DNA from: Saprospiraceae bacterium
GTDB taxonomy: Bacteria; Bacteroidota; Bacteroidia; Chitinophagales; Saprospiraceae
Assembly (NCBI GenBank): GCA_020627705.1
Contig: JAHDGJ010000007.1
Span: 62,001-126,000, forward strand
Direction: 5' to 3'
Length of the DNA: 64,000 nucleotides
How positions within the stretch are numbered: position 1 is the first letter of the stretch; every line of letters begins with the position of its first letter. Shown here in pieces: positions 9,328 through 19,282 of the stretch. Made by a program: the position numbers and the translations under genes. The notes under the pieces were generated by a model, which made no database searches, was not told the DNA's origin, and saw nothing but the letters and a program-made list of their open reading frames with translations.

Positions 9328-10704
9328 ATGAGAATAACTACCAGTTTATTGCTCCTTTTCAGTTTGTCATTTTGTTATGGACAAAATTCGTACTCACTCG
9401 AAAGCGCCATTGACTATGCTTTGCAAAATGCCAATGAAATAAAAATGAGCAACATCAACATCATGGATGCTGAGGGTCAAATTGACGAATACAAATCCAT
9501 AGGGATGCCTAAAGTGTCTGCAGAAATGACCTACAATTATTATTTGCTGCGACCACAAACCGTACTGCAAGATTTTATTTCTCCAGCTGTATATGGCATA
9601 TTGGATGGCCTAGATCAATTACCAGATGGATTCGTTGTGCCAGAACCTCAATCGCAAAAAGTTTCCTTTGCAACTAGAAACAACTTAAACATCGGGGTCA
9701 ATGGAAGTTGGTTGCTTTTCGATGGTTCTTACTTGACAGGACTTAAAGCTGCCAGACTTTATAGAGATCTTGTCATAAAAGAAAAAGATTTGAGCGAACA
9801 AAATGTACGCACTAAAATCACCCAAGCGTATTTGGGCGTATTAATCGCCGTGGAAAATCTGAGGCTGATATATAAAAATCTAGAAAATGCAGAAAAAGCG
9901 CGTTTCGAAATCAATGCCTTTTACGAAAATGGTTTGGTTGAAAAGTTAGATGTAGATCGGGCAGAGCTTTCTGTTGAAAATTTAAAAACACAAAGAGAAG
10001 GAATCAATTTTTCCATAGCCATGGCAAAGGATTTATTAAAATTCCAAATGGTTTATCCTATGGAAGAAGACATTGTACTAACAGAAGACCTTGAATCCTT
10101 ATTAAATCAAATTCAGATAGAAGATATAAATCTAAACGAAGAAGTCAATTATTCTAATCGTGCAGAATATGCAAACATCCAACTTGGACAAGAGTTGAAT
10201 CAGTTAAACTTAGAAAGAACACAAAAACAAAAACTTCCTACACTTCGAGCTATTGCTGGCATATCAGAAACCTTGCAAAGAGACAAGTTGTTTAGCGGAT
10301 CGGAAGCAGGATTCCTTCCAACAGCAGTGGTTGGATTAGCTCTAAATTATAACATTTATGATGGGGGCAATCGTACTGCCACAGAACAAAGACTGCAACT
10401 TGCGATAGAAAAAACAGAGGTTCAAAAACGTGAGTTCGAACAAGGCATGGTTTTGCAAGTCAGAATGGCAAAAAATAAAGTACTCAACGCTAAAAAAGCG
10501 GTAGAGAACGCTAAAAAAACGATGCGTATCTCTCAAGACATTTATGATAAAACACAAATTAAATATAAAGAAGGTGTCGGATCAAGCTTAGAAGTATCAC
10601 AAGCTGAATCCAATCTATATGGAGCAGAAAGCTATTACATACAATCCATTTATGAGCTCGTCACAGCTTACACCGAACTATCAATTGCTAACGGAGAATT
10701 ATAA
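9328..10704 (+). CDS. TolC-family outer-membrane efflux protein
   Basis: The 458-residue protein starts with a signal peptide (LLLLFSLSFCYGQ). It shows the two-fold TolC/OEP pattern: SLESAIDYALQNANEIKM near the N-terminus, long amphipathic helices (EKARFEINAFYENGLVEKLD), and a second copy with NYNIYDGGNR and KYKEGVGSSLEVSQAESNLY. It forms the outer-membrane exit duct of the tripartite pump whose other parts follow directly (2-nt gap to the adaptor). Confidence 0.92.
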   Translation: MRITTSLLLLFSLSFCYGQNSYSLESAIDYALQNANEIKMSNINIMDAEGQIDEYKSIGMPKVSAEMTYNYYLLRPQTVLQDFISPAVYGILDGLDQLPDGFVVPEPQSQKVSFATRNNLNIGVNGSWLLFDGSYLTGLKAARLYRDLVIKEKDLSEQNVRTKITQAYLGVLIAVENLRLIYKNLENAEKARFEINAFYENGLVEKLDVDRAELSVENLKTQREGINFSIAMAKDLLKFQMVYPMEEDIVLTEDLESLLNQIQIEDINLNEEVNYSNRAEYANIQLGQELNQLNLERTQKQKLPTLRAIAGISETLQRDKLFSGSEAGFLPTAVVGLALNYNIYDGGNRTATEQRLQLAIEKTEVQKREFEQGMVLQVRMAKNKVLNAKKAVENAKKTMRISQDIYDKTQIKYKEGVGSSLEVSQAESNLYGAESYYIQSIYELVTAYTELSIANGEL

Positions 10705-10706
10705 AA

Positions 10707-11891
10707 ATGAATCAATACATTAAAATGATAAATAAACTTCCATTATTCCTTTTGCTGTTTTTACTCTTTGCATGTAACTCTGGTGAAAAAGAATACACGG
10801 ACGATCTGGCCGGAAAAAAAGAAAAACTAACGGACTTGAAGTTGGAGAAGAAAGATCTCGACGAGAAGATTACCGCTTTGATGGATGAAATCAAAGAACT
10901 AGATCCAAATCAAACCAAAGATCCAATCAACATAAGCTCTAGTAAAATTCAATCCAAAGACTTCGAGCGGTTTGCAACAATTCAAGCAAGCGTCATTGGA
11001 GATGATTTAGTAAGTGCAAGCAGCTCCATTGGCGGACGGATCTTAAGCCTGACGGTTAGAGAAGGTGATTATGTTTCCAAAGGAACAAGAATCGCTACCC
11101 TTGACATGGAAACGGCGGAGAAACAAATTGCAGAAGTAGAAACCAGTCTTGGTTTGGCACAAACAGTGTATGAAAGGCAAAAAAGATTGTGGGACCAAAA
11201 CATCGGCTCAGAAATACAATATCTACAAGCCAAGAACAACAAAGAACAAATCGAGAAATCATTGGAAACACTTCGATCCCAAACGGCTAAAAGATATGTC
11301 TATGCACCTATATCTGGTTATATAGATCGAGAGATTTTAAAGCAAGGGGAAATGGCTTCACCTGGAATGCCAATAGTTCAAATCTTAAACACCAACAAAC
11401 TTAAAGTGGTGGCCGATGTTCCAGAAAACTTTTTAGGCAAGGTAAACAGAGGGGATATGGTAGATATATACTTCCCAGCACTGGATCAAAAAATGAAAAA
11501 AAGAGTTTCTATGTTGGGAAGATCCATAGATCCGTCTAATCGAACATTCAAAATTGAAATAGGTATAGCGGCTAACAAAAACATTAAACCAAATCTTCTG
11601 GCCGAAGTAGAGATTAATGATTTAAACATTAAAGATGCGATGTACATTCCTGTAGGATTGATCAGACAAGAAGTTAATGGAAAGCAATATGTCTATACCG
11701 TTGAAAAACATGACGGACAAATGCTTGCAAAGAAAAAGTATATTCAAACCGGAGAAAGTGATGATGCTTATATCGTCATCACTGATGGGTTGGAAGAAGG
11801 GACTGAAATCATAATGGACGGTGCACAAAAAGTAGCTGAAAACGATGTAGTAAATATTGTAGAAACCGAAATTCTTAGCGATGGAGAATAA
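10707..11891 (+). CDS. RND efflux periplasmic adaptor, lipoprotein
   Basis: A 394-residue HlyD/MFP-type adaptor. The N-terminus is a lipoprotein signal (LLLFLLFAC|NS). It is followed by a charged coiled coil at about residues 35-70 that is extra relative to classical AcrA. The biotinyl-lipoyl half-motifs are GRILSLTVREGDYVSKG and YAPISGYIDREILKQGEM, flanking a helical hairpin, with a beta-barrel and membrane-proximal domain behind. It links the inner-membrane pump to TolC. The permease start overlaps its end by 11 bp. Confidence 0.92.
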   Translation: MNQYIKMINKLPLFLLLFLLFACNSGEKEYTDDLAGKKEKLTDLKLEKKDLDEKITALMDEIKELDPNQTKDPINISSSKIQSKDFERFATIQASVIGDDLVSASSSIGGRILSLTVREGDYVSKGTRIATLDMETAEKQIAEVETSLGLAQTVYERQKRLWDQNIGSEIQYLQAKNNKEQIEKSLETLRSQTAKRYVYAPISGYIDREILKQGEMASPGMPIVQILNTNKLKVVADVPENFLGKVNRGDMVDIYFPALDQKMKKRVSMLGRSIDPSNRTFKIEIGIAANKNIKPNLLAEVEINDLNIKDAMYIPVGLIRQEVNGKQYVYTVEKHDGQMLAKKKYIQTGESDDAYIVITDGLEEGTEIIMDGAQKVAENDVVNIVETEILSDGE

Positions 11892-14800
11892 AGAGAAAAA
11901 AGCTCAAATGTCAAAGGAATTTAGTTTAACCAACTTTGCCGTTGACAACCGTACAAGCATTTTCTTGGTGACTCTTATGATTCTACTTTTTGGAATCCAA
12001 TCGTATCAAGATATGCCAAAGGAGCAGTATCCTGATGCTTCTCTTCCACAGGTATTTGTCAATACGATTCACTTTGGTAACTCAGCGGAAGAAATTGAGA
12101 ATTTGGTTACCCGACCCATAGAAAAAGAATTGCTGTCTTTGACAGGAGTTAAAAAATGCCTTTCCACTTCAATGCAAGATTACTCTGTAATTTCTGTAGA
12201 ATTTGATTCAGAATTTTCTGTCTCAGAGGCTGTTTTAAAAGTAAAAGATGCCGTAGATAAGGCCACAAGCGAACTCCCCAATGATCTCACACAGGATCCT
12301 TTAGTTGAAGAAATCAACTTTGCCGAGTTGCCCATAGTTACCGTTAATATTTCTGGAAACTATAGCATGGACGAACTAAAAAAGTATGCAGAGCTCGTCC
12401 AAGATAAAGTTGAGGGAATGAAGGAGATCACAGAGGCACAAATGAAAGGAGCTTTGGATCGAGAAATTCGTATCGATGTTGATTTGTACAAAATGCAAAG
12501 CCTACAGGTTTCTTTTGGAGATATCGAAAATGCTGTAAGATCGGAAAACCTAACGATGTCTGGCGGAGAAATTGTAAAAAACGACTACCGTCGATCTGTT
12601 AGAATTCAAGGGCAATTTGACAATGTCAACCAACTGCGAAACATGATTGTCAAAGCAGAGAATCAACGCCCTATTTTCTTAAAAGACATTGCAACGGTAA
12701 GTTATGGGTTCCAAGATAGAACGAGTTATGCACGTAGCGATGGGTTGCCAGTCATCTCGTTGGACGTAATCAAAAGAAAAGGGCAAAACATGTTGTCCAC
12801 AATTGACAATCTAAAAGTTGTACTTGAAGATGTAGAAAGTCTTTTACCAAAGGATGTAAACATCGACCTCTTCAATGACCTTTCTATCAATACCAGGAAT
12901 GAAGTCAGCAACCTTGAGAACAGCATCATAAGCGGTGTTATCCTGGTAATCCTCGTATTGCTATTCTTTTTGGGTCTACGGAATTCTCTCTTTGTCGGTA
13001 TAGCCATTCCTCTTTCAATGCTAATGGGCATCATGTTTTTGTATATATCAGGAACCACTATGAACGTGGTAGTACTGTTTTCGCTTATCCTTGCCCTCGG
13101 CCTTTTGGTTGATAACGCTATTGTGGTGGTTGAAAATATTTACCGATACATGCAAGAAGGTTACAGCAATACAGAGGCAGCCAAAAAAGGAGCTGGTGAA
13201 GTTGCTTTACCAATTATTGCCTCTACGGCTACGACCCTTGCAGCCTTTTTGCCTTTGGCATTCTGGCCTGGAATCATGGGGCTTTTTATGCAGTACATGC
13301 CTATTACGTTGATGCTTGTATTAGGATCATCACTCTTTGTCGCACTCGTCATAAATCCTGTGTTCACCTCGCGATTTATGAAAGTTCAACAAGCAAAAGA
13401 TGAAAAGGACGACCTTCAAAAAAGTCAAAGAAATTTTTTCATCGGCATTCTGATTATGATAGTCATCGGTGTTATTGCTCATTTTGCCGGCATCCAAGCA
13501 TTAAGAAACTTTATGGGCTTTGCAGCTATCTTAAGTTTACTAAATCATTTTGTTTTGCACCCTGCATCGATAGGTTTTCAAAAGTCCGTACTTCCAAGGC
13601 TGGAAAGAGCATACAATAAATTTATCAGTTTCGCTTTGAGAGGTTGGAATCCAAGTTTGTTCTTGGCAGGCACCTTTGTATTACTTATTGCATCGGCTGT
13701 ATTTATGGGAAGTAGAAAACTGGATGTAGAGTTTTTTCCTCAACCAGATCCTATTTATTTAAACCTTTTTATCGAACTGCCTTTTGGAAGCGATATTGAA
13801 GCCACTAATGTGATTTTGGAAGAATTGGAAACTGAGGTGAAAGAAGTGATTGGTGATCGATCCAAAATAGTAGAAGCCATGCTGACTCAAATTGGTGAAA
13901 ACACCTCTGATCCAAACTCACCACCAGAACCAGGAGCTACGCCTAACAAAGCTAGATTAACAGTTTCGTTTGTTCCTGTACAAGACAGAGACGGCATTTC
14001 TTCTCAACAAATCCTTGATGATCTAACGGACCACTTTAAAGGATACTCAAAAGCGAAGCTAGAAGTAGCTACTGCCCAAAACGGGCCACCTACAGGAAAG
14101 CCGATCGCTATAGAACTAAAAGGAGAAGAAGTAGATACGCTACTTATATATGCAGAAAAAATGATTTCTCGCTTAAACAAGTCGGGCATACAAGGCATCG
14201 CTGAGCTTGCCGCAGATGTAAACATTAACAAGCCTGAAATGCTTATTGACATTAATAGAGCGGCCTCAAGAAAGTATGAGTTATCAACCTTTAGTATCTC
14301 TGATGCCTTGAGAACTTCTATTTTTGGAAAGGAAGTATCCAAGTTTAAAGAAGGCGAAGAAGAGTACCCTATTACGGTAAGACTGAAGGAGGAACAAAGA
14401 AACAGTATAGGGGATTTGATCAATCAAAAAATTACTTTCCGAAACCCAGCAAATGGACGAATAGTTCAAGTGCCTATTTCATCCGTTGCAGATTTTGATT
14501 ACTCCTCCACATATAATCTGATTAGAAGAACAGATGGAGACAGGGCCTTGCAAGTAAGCTCAAATATTCTTGAAGGGTTTAATGCCAATGAGGTAAACGA
14601 ACTTATTCAACAAGAAATGTTAGATTTTGATTTGCCTGAAGGGTATTCTGTGAGCTACGTTGGCGAACAACAGCAACAAGCGGAAGACATGGCCTTTTTG
14701 AGTACAGCATTTACCCTGGCTATATTTATGATCTTTTTGATCATTGTAGCTCAGTTCAACTCAGTTATCAGCCCATTTATCATTATACTCTCTGTACTTT

Positions 14801-15327
14801 TTAGTACGATTGGAGTAATGTTGGGGTATAGTTTTACTGGCATGACGATAAGTGTAATTATGACTGGTATCGGAGTAATTTCGCTCGCTGGAGTTGTGGT
14901 AAACAATGCTATTGTTTTGGTGGATTACATCAACTTATTGATTCAACGAAAAAGGAAAGAAAGCAATGTTGCAAACATGAACTCAATGAGTGCACATGAC
15001 GTAAAACAATCCATCATTGAAGGTGGCGAAACAAGATTGCGTCCAGTACTATTGACTGCTATGACGACCATGCTTGGATTGATACCTTTGGCCATTGGAT
15101 TTAATTTCAATTTCTTCACCTTAGTATCCAGACTAGACCCACAACTTTTTATAGGTGGAGACAATACAGCGATGTGGGGTCCGATGGCTTGGACAATTAT
15201 ATTTGGCTTATTTTTCGCCACCTTTTTGACCCTAATAATTGTACCGGTCATGTATTGGTTGGCTTATCGATTAAAAAGTTCGTTTTCAAATTTATTTACT
15301 CGTAAAAAATTAAGTGTCGAGGCATGA
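11881..15327 (+). CDS. RND-family efflux transporter permease
   Basis: The 1148-residue protein has the HAE/AcrB layout: TM1 near residues 25-42, a porter domain, a central TM bundle, a second porter domain, and a C-terminal TM bundle. The TM4 motif is GLLVDNAIVVVENI; AcrB has VDDAIVVVENV, so the second proton-relay Asp is Asn here, as in some other RND subfamilies. About 100 residues between the two halves contain extra hydrophobic segments (FFIGILIMIVIGVIAHFAG). Substrates are unknown. It overlaps both the adaptor (11 bp) and pdxH (ATGA), so the operon is tightly coupled. Confidence 0.93.
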   Translation: MENKEKKAQMSKEFSLTNFAVDNRTSIFLVTLMILLFGIQSYQDMPKEQYPDASLPQVFVNTIHFGNSAEEIENLVTRPIEKELLSLTGVKKCLSTSMQDYSVISVEFDSEFSVSEAVLKVKDAVDKATSELPNDLTQDPLVEEINFAELPIVTVNISGNYSMDELKKYAELVQDKVEGMKEITEAQMKGALDREIRIDVDLYKMQSLQVSFGDIENAVRSENLTMSGGEIVKNDYRRSVRIQGQFDNVNQLRNMIVKAENQRPIFLKDIATVSYGFQDRTSYARSDGLPVISLDVIKRKGQNMLSTIDNLKVVLEDVESLLPKDVNIDLFNDLSINTRNEVSNLENSIISGVILVILVLLFFLGLRNSLFVGIAIPLSMLMGIMFLYISGTTMNVVVLFSLILALGLLVDNAIVVVENIYRYMQEGYSNTEAAKKGAGEVALPIIASTATTLAAFLPLAFWPGIMGLFMQYMPITLMLVLGSSLFVALVINPVFTSRFMKVQQAKDEKDDLQKSQRNFFIGILIMIVIGVIAHFAGIQALRNFMGFAAILSLLNHFVLHPASIGFQKSVLPRLERAYNKFISFALRGWNPSLFLAGTFVLLIASAVFMGSRKLDVEFFPQPDPIYLNLFIELPFGSDIEATNVILEELETEVKEVIGDRSKIVEAMLTQIGENTSDPNSPPEPGATPNKARLTVSFVPVQDRDGISSQQILDDLTDHFKGYSKAKLEVATAQNGPPTGKPIAIELKGEEVDTLLIYAEKMISRLNKSGIQGIAELAADVNINKPEMLIDINRAASRKYELSTFSISDALRTSIFGKEVSKFKEGEEEYPITVRLKEEQRNSIGDLINQKITFRNPANGRIVQVPISSVADFDYSSTYNLIRRTDGDRALQVSSNILEGFNANEVNELIQQEMLDFDLPEGYSVSYVGEQQQQAEDMAFLSTAFTLAIFMIFLIIVAQFNSVISPFIIILSVLFSTIGVMLGYSFTGMTISVIMTGIGVISLAGVVVNNAIVLVDYINLLIQRKRKESNVANMNSMSAHDVKQSIIEGGETRLRPVLLTAMTTMLGLIPLAIGFNFNFFTLVSRLDPQLFIGGDNTAMWGPMAWTIIFGLFFATFLTLIIVPVMYWLAYRLKSSFSNLFTRKKLSVEA

Positions 15328-15971
15328 AGAAACCATTATCCGAGTTAAGAAAGAATTATTCCCTCTCTCATCTTTTGAGAGAGGATCTCTCGGATAATCC
15401 GATGAAGCAATTCAAATTGTGGCTGGATGATGCTATGAATGCAGAAATCCTCGAACCAAATGCTATGACTTTATCGACTGTCTCCTCCGAAGGGAATCCT
15501 AGTTCACGCGTGGTTTTGCTCAAAGGCCTCAAAGAAAACGCCCTTGTTTTTTACACAAACTATGAAAGCGCAAAAGCGCAAGACATCGAATCAAATCCTC
15601 AGGTATGTGTTAACTTTCTTTGGAAAGTAATCCAACGTCAAGTTAGAATAGAAGGAATTGCAAAAAAAACCACGAGGGAAGAATCTGAAACATACTTCCA
15701 AAGTAGGCCCAAAAAATCACAAATCGGAGCTTGGGCTAGTGCCCAAAGCAGCATTATTAGTTCTAGACAAATCTTAGAGGACAAGCAAAAGGACTTGGAG
15801 ATAAAGTACGCCAATGATAGTCAACTTCCACTGCCGCCTTTTTGGGGAGGCTACGAAATAGAAGTTAAGATTTGGGAGTTTTGGCAAGGACGCACCAGTC
15901 GATTACATGATAGATTCAGATACTCGCTTGACGCTAAAAACGATTGGAAGATCGAAAGACTAAATCCATGA
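15324..15971 (+). CDS. pdxH: Pyridoxamine 5'-phosphate oxidase
   Basis: PdxH oxidises PNP/PMP to pyridoxal phosphate with FMN. The 215-residue length is typical. Conserved strings include NAMTLSTVSSEGNPSSRVVL (FMN/substrate domain), FYTNYESAKAQDI, RPKKSQIGAWAS and WQGRTSRLHDR near the C-terminus. Its ATG overlaps the stop of the RND permease (ATGA), so a housekeeping cofactor enzyme is placed last in the efflux operon. Function in the efflux context is not implied. Confidence 0.95.
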   Translation: MKKPLSELRKNYSLSHLLREDLSDNPMKQFKLWLDDAMNAEILEPNAMTLSTVSSEGNPSSRVVLLKGLKENALVFYTNYESAKAQDIESNPQVCVNFLWKVIQRQVRIEGIAKKTTREESETYFQSRPKKSQIGAWASAQSSIISSRQILEDKQKDLEIKYANDSQLPLPPFWGGYEIEVKIWEFWQGRTSRLHDRFRYSLDAKNDWKIERLNP

Positions 15972-16024
15972 TCTTAGACAGATCTTATCAAACCCATTTC
16001 GGCTTCTTCTAGATCACCATGACC

Positions 16025-16256
16025 TCAACAATTATATAGATCCTCCACCTTCAAGGAGCCACTGATCCATCTTAAATCGTATAACGCAAACAAACAAGGT
16101 ATAGTAGCTAGAAAATATAAGGTGCCTTTGGGAATCCCAAAATACTCGTTAAACTTTACCAAAAAAAACTCCCAAAAAGAGTGCTGATAAAACGGCACCA
16201 ATAAAGTCAATTAAAAACAGTCTTTTAACAGGATCTTTTCCAATCAAATCAATGAG
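16025..16256 (-). pseudogene. Frameshifted, truncated remnant of a small integral membrane protein gene
   Basis: Two minus-strand frames join across the T8 run at 16161-16168. The first reads KDPVKRLFLIDFIGAVLSAL followed by FLGVFFGKV and a stop. The second reads VKFNEYFGIPKGTLYFLATI followed by PCLFALYDLRW. Removing one T restores one continuous hydrophobic reading frame that resembles a family of short Bacteroidota membrane proteins known to me only as hypothetical. No ATG is found upstream (an in-frame TAA lies at 16257-16259), and the C-terminal half seems lost after FALYD. A sequencing error in the homopolymer could explain the frameshift, but not both missing ends. This covers most of the 307-bp gap between pdxH and the M1 peptidase gene. 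Confidence 0.6.
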
Positions 16257-16278
16257 TTAAAAAATAATATAATGCGAC

Positions 16279-19266
16279 CTAAATTTTTAAAAACTCCTGC
16301 ATTTCGTCGATCTCCAATCGAGGGAAGTCAAATGAAAAAGATATTTTTTGAAAAAATCCCAAATTCTGAGAAGTGTATATGTCGTTGATCTCTTTAGAGT
16401 TGATTAAAGGCACATGGATTTTCAATATTTTCAAATCATAACTAAACCCTGCGCTATATAAAAATTCGTTTGACAGTTCTTCCAACGAAAAACTCTTGGT
16501 GCTATAATAACCAGCGTCAAAATAGATCTTTATTGGGCGAAGAAATTTGGGCAACTCAATAGGCAGATCGGTCATAACATTGATAGCCAGTGCAAAATTA
16601 TTGCTATTACCCAGTCTAAATGATGGCCCTAAAGCGTGTTTAAATCCCCCTCCATGATTTCCAATTTGTCGCTCAAGCATTTCCCAACTTACATCTCTTC
16701 CTCCTCGATTTATAAAATTGCCATCATACCAATAATCATTAAACCCTTGCGCAAATAGTGGAATCGAGCCTCTGGTAATTAGATCATTAAAATTACTGGA
16801 CTCTCTTTGATCATTAATTAAAAATCCAGAAGCAAAAAGACGTAAATCTACCTTTCTGCTCTTTGCAAAATAAATCCCCCTGTTGAGTTCCAAGGTAGTT
16901 TTTAGATATCGGTTTTTGCCCTCATTAAATAGTGTAGAATAATTTTGATGTTCTAAGGCTATTTTCAAAGACCGATCTCCAAGACCATCCCATTTGGAAT
17001 TATAAAAACTTAACTCTTGAATTGAGAAATCAAAATCCACCTTATTTACATCGGTCGCTGATTGGAATATTAATCTTTCCTCAGTCAGAAAAGCGTTTCG
17101 AAATCTCAAATAACTTCTTTTGTTTTCGATCTCATCGTGCTTAAAATGCACTTCAACATAAGGTTCATATTTTTGATACCTCAGGTTAAATTCATCTGCA
17201 ATCGCATCAACCAAAACGTCCCTAAAGTGAAAACTTTTTGCTTTTACGCCTAACCTAAATTTTCGAATTTTGTTGCTCGCAAAATGATCCCAATACATGT
17301 TTCCTTGTCCAACAATAGACTTTGATTCGAAAGCATAATAAGGAAACAGTTCAATATTAAATCTCTTTACAGGTGCTGTGTGATTGGTTACACCCAACCC
17401 AAGCTGAATCCCATCCACTGTATTGAACAACAAATTCGTTCCAAGAAACAATTTGGTTTTGCTGCCATCTTCAGTTGACCGTATTCTTGAAACCGCCAAT
17501 GGCTCTAATTTTTTGAACAAGCCTTTTGTCTTAATTTGATTGTTTTGGCGCTGAACATCAAAAAGAAGATTTTCTTTGTCAAGCACATATGTGTCAGCTT
17601 CTGAGAAATCCATTTGTACATCCACAGCTGGAGCAGATGTCTCAACCCATTTCTGACCAATGAGCTTTCCATCTTTAAGAGCAGAAATTGTAAATGGAAA
17701 AGGAAACGAACTGTTGCTTTGAACTTGAAGCAAATGTCCTTGCGCATTGGATTGAACGTCATCAATTTTTAAATCTAATGGTTCTTCTTTTACTAGCAAC
17801 CCATTGAAAAACCAACTCAAATCTTTGCCAGTAGCCGCCTCAAAATGAGCTTGTAAAGCTTCGGTACTAGGATGTTTGTATTTCCAAGAAGAATAAAAAC
17901 TTTTTATAGCCTCATCAAAAACTGGTCTTCCCAAATATTGCTCTAAATACAGATACATCAAAGCCGCCATTTCATACGATCGTATGCCATAATTTACCGC
18001 ACTCATTTTAGAAACAGGCGTTGAAGCAGCCTGCGCCCTACGACATAATCTATTACTACATATGTAGGCATGAAGATTGTCCATATTGCCAGACTGATTT
18101 AAAAATCGCTGAGATAAATTTCTGTAATACGATTGACCGTATTTTGCATTTGTATAACGGTGCTCATAAAAAGTAGTTAATCCTTCATCCAGCCAGGGTT
18201 CCTTTCGTTCATTAAAACCCAAAGCTGCATAAAACCACATATGTCCAAGCTCATGATTAATATAGTAATCTAGGCTTCTTTTATCATCAGTATCCAACAC
18301 AACGATCAGCCCAGGATATTCCATATTTTGATGGCCCTGTCCATCACCTTGAACCAAACTTATTTGGTCATAAGGATACGGACCAATTTGAGCTTCATAA
18401 AAGGCCAAGGACTCCATCAATAATTCTTCTGCCGAATCCCAAGTGGTGCTTTCCTCTTTGGATCGCAAAATATTAAACTGAATGCTTCTCCCATCTGTAG
18501 AAATATAATTACCCTGCTCCTTGCGATAATCCGAACTCAATACAAAGGCAAAACCATGGGTATTGGTTGTATTAAAAACCCAAATATTATGTTCAGTGGA
18601 TTGGGACGTTGGAGAGGCCGAAACTCCCCGACCTGATGCCACCACTTTAAATTCTTTAGGTGTCTTTATTGTCACTTGATAATCTCCAAATTCTCCATAA
18701 AATTCTCCCAATTGTGCATATGGATAAGGATGCCATCCGTCTTTGTCATAAACTGCAAGCTTTGGAAACCAATGCATAAAATGATAATTACCTTTATGCC
18801 TTCCCAACCTGCTAAATCTCTTGGGGATAGTGAGTTGGAAAAAAACATCAATTTGAATTTTTTCGTTTGGTGCAATGGCTTGTGCTAGTGGCAACTTGGC
18901 CAAATCCTTTCCTTCCAAAAATTCAAGCTCTATTTGTTGACCATTTATTTCAAAATTCAACTCTTCGAAACCTCCTAAGTCCTCCTCTTTAGCAAAATAA
19001 AATGCACGAGAGCCCCTTTTAATATTGTCCTTAGCATAAGTGGTGCTTCTATTTTTGAAAGCGTTGGGATAAAGATTAAAGAGTAATGTATCCAAGGATT
19101 GATCAGAGTTATTAGCATATGTAACTTTCATCTGAGCACTCAGCTTGTTTTCATTTGGAAAAAACTCGGTGTCAATGATATACGACACCTCTTGTTGAAA
19201 GTACTTTTGCGCACAAAGATTAAAGGACCAAATGATGAATAAGAAAGCTACATTTACAATTCGCAT
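16279..19266 (-). CDS. M1-family metallopeptidase with C-terminal outer-membrane-like region
   Basis: The start at 19266 gives a signal peptide (MRIVNVAFLFIIWSFNLCAQ) and 995 residues. The longer frame upstream adds 40 residues ahead of the signal. The N-terminal half is a gluzincin aminopeptidase: substrate-side GHQNMEYPG, zinc motif HELGH (about 338-342), and downstream WLDEGLTTFYE supplying the third ligand. After about residue 570 the protein changes to beta-rich, aromatic-rich sequence (LFLGTNLLFN, ELFPYYAFES, YFDAGYYSTK), which looks like an outer-membrane barrel or surface domain. Likely a periplasmic or surface aminopeptidase. Its start codon faces that of the lipoprotein gene at 19283, only 16 bp away. 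Confidence 0.85.
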   Translation of the reverse strand: MRIVNVAFLFIIWSFNLCAQKYFQQEVSYIIDTEFFPNENKLSAQMKVTYANNSDQSLDTLLFNLYPNAFKNRSTTYAKDNIKRGSRAFYFAKEEDLGGFEELNFEINGQQIELEFLEGKDLAKLPLAQAIAPNEKIQIDVFFQLTIPKRFSRLGRHKGNYHFMHWFPKLAVYDKDGWHPYPYAQLGEFYGEFGDYQVTIKTPKEFKVVASGRGVSASPTSQSTEHNIWVFNTTNTHGFAFVLSSDYRKEQGNYISTDGRSIQFNILRSKEESTTWDSAEELLMESLAFYEAQIGPYPYDQISLVQGDGQGHQNMEYPGLIVVLDTDDKRSLDYYINHELGHMWFYAALGFNERKEPWLDEGLTTFYEHRYTNAKYGQSYYRNLSQRFLNQSGNMDNLHAYICSNRLCRRAQAASTPVSKMSAVNYGIRSYEMAALMYLYLEQYLGRPVFDEAIKSFYSSWKYKHPSTEALQAHFEAATGKDLSWFFNGLLVKEEPLDLKIDDVQSNAQGHLLQVQSNSSFPFPFTISALKDGKLIGQKWVETSAPAVDVQMDFSEADTYVLDKENLLFDVQRQNNQIKTKGLFKKLEPLAVSRIRSTEDGSKTKLFLGTNLLFNTVDGIQLGLGVTNHTAPVKRFNIELFPYYAFESKSIVGQGNMYWDHFASNKIRKFRLGVKAKSFHFRDVLVDAIADEFNLRYQKYEPYVEVHFKHDEIENKRSYLRFRNAFLTEERLIFQSATDVNKVDFDFSIQELSFYNSKWDGLGDRSLKIALEHQNYSTLFNEGKNRYLKTTLELNRGIYFAKSRKVDLRLFASGFLINDQRESSNFNDLITRGSIPLFAQGFNDYWYDGNFINRGGRDVSWEMLERQIGNHGGGFKHALGPSFRLGNSNNFALAINVMTDLPIELPKFLRPIKIYFDAGYYSTKSFSLEELSNEFLYSAGFSYDLKILKIHVPLINSKEINDIYTSQNLGFFQKISFSFDFPRLEIDEMQEFLKI

Positions 19267-19282
19267 AAATAGGCCTGTTACG

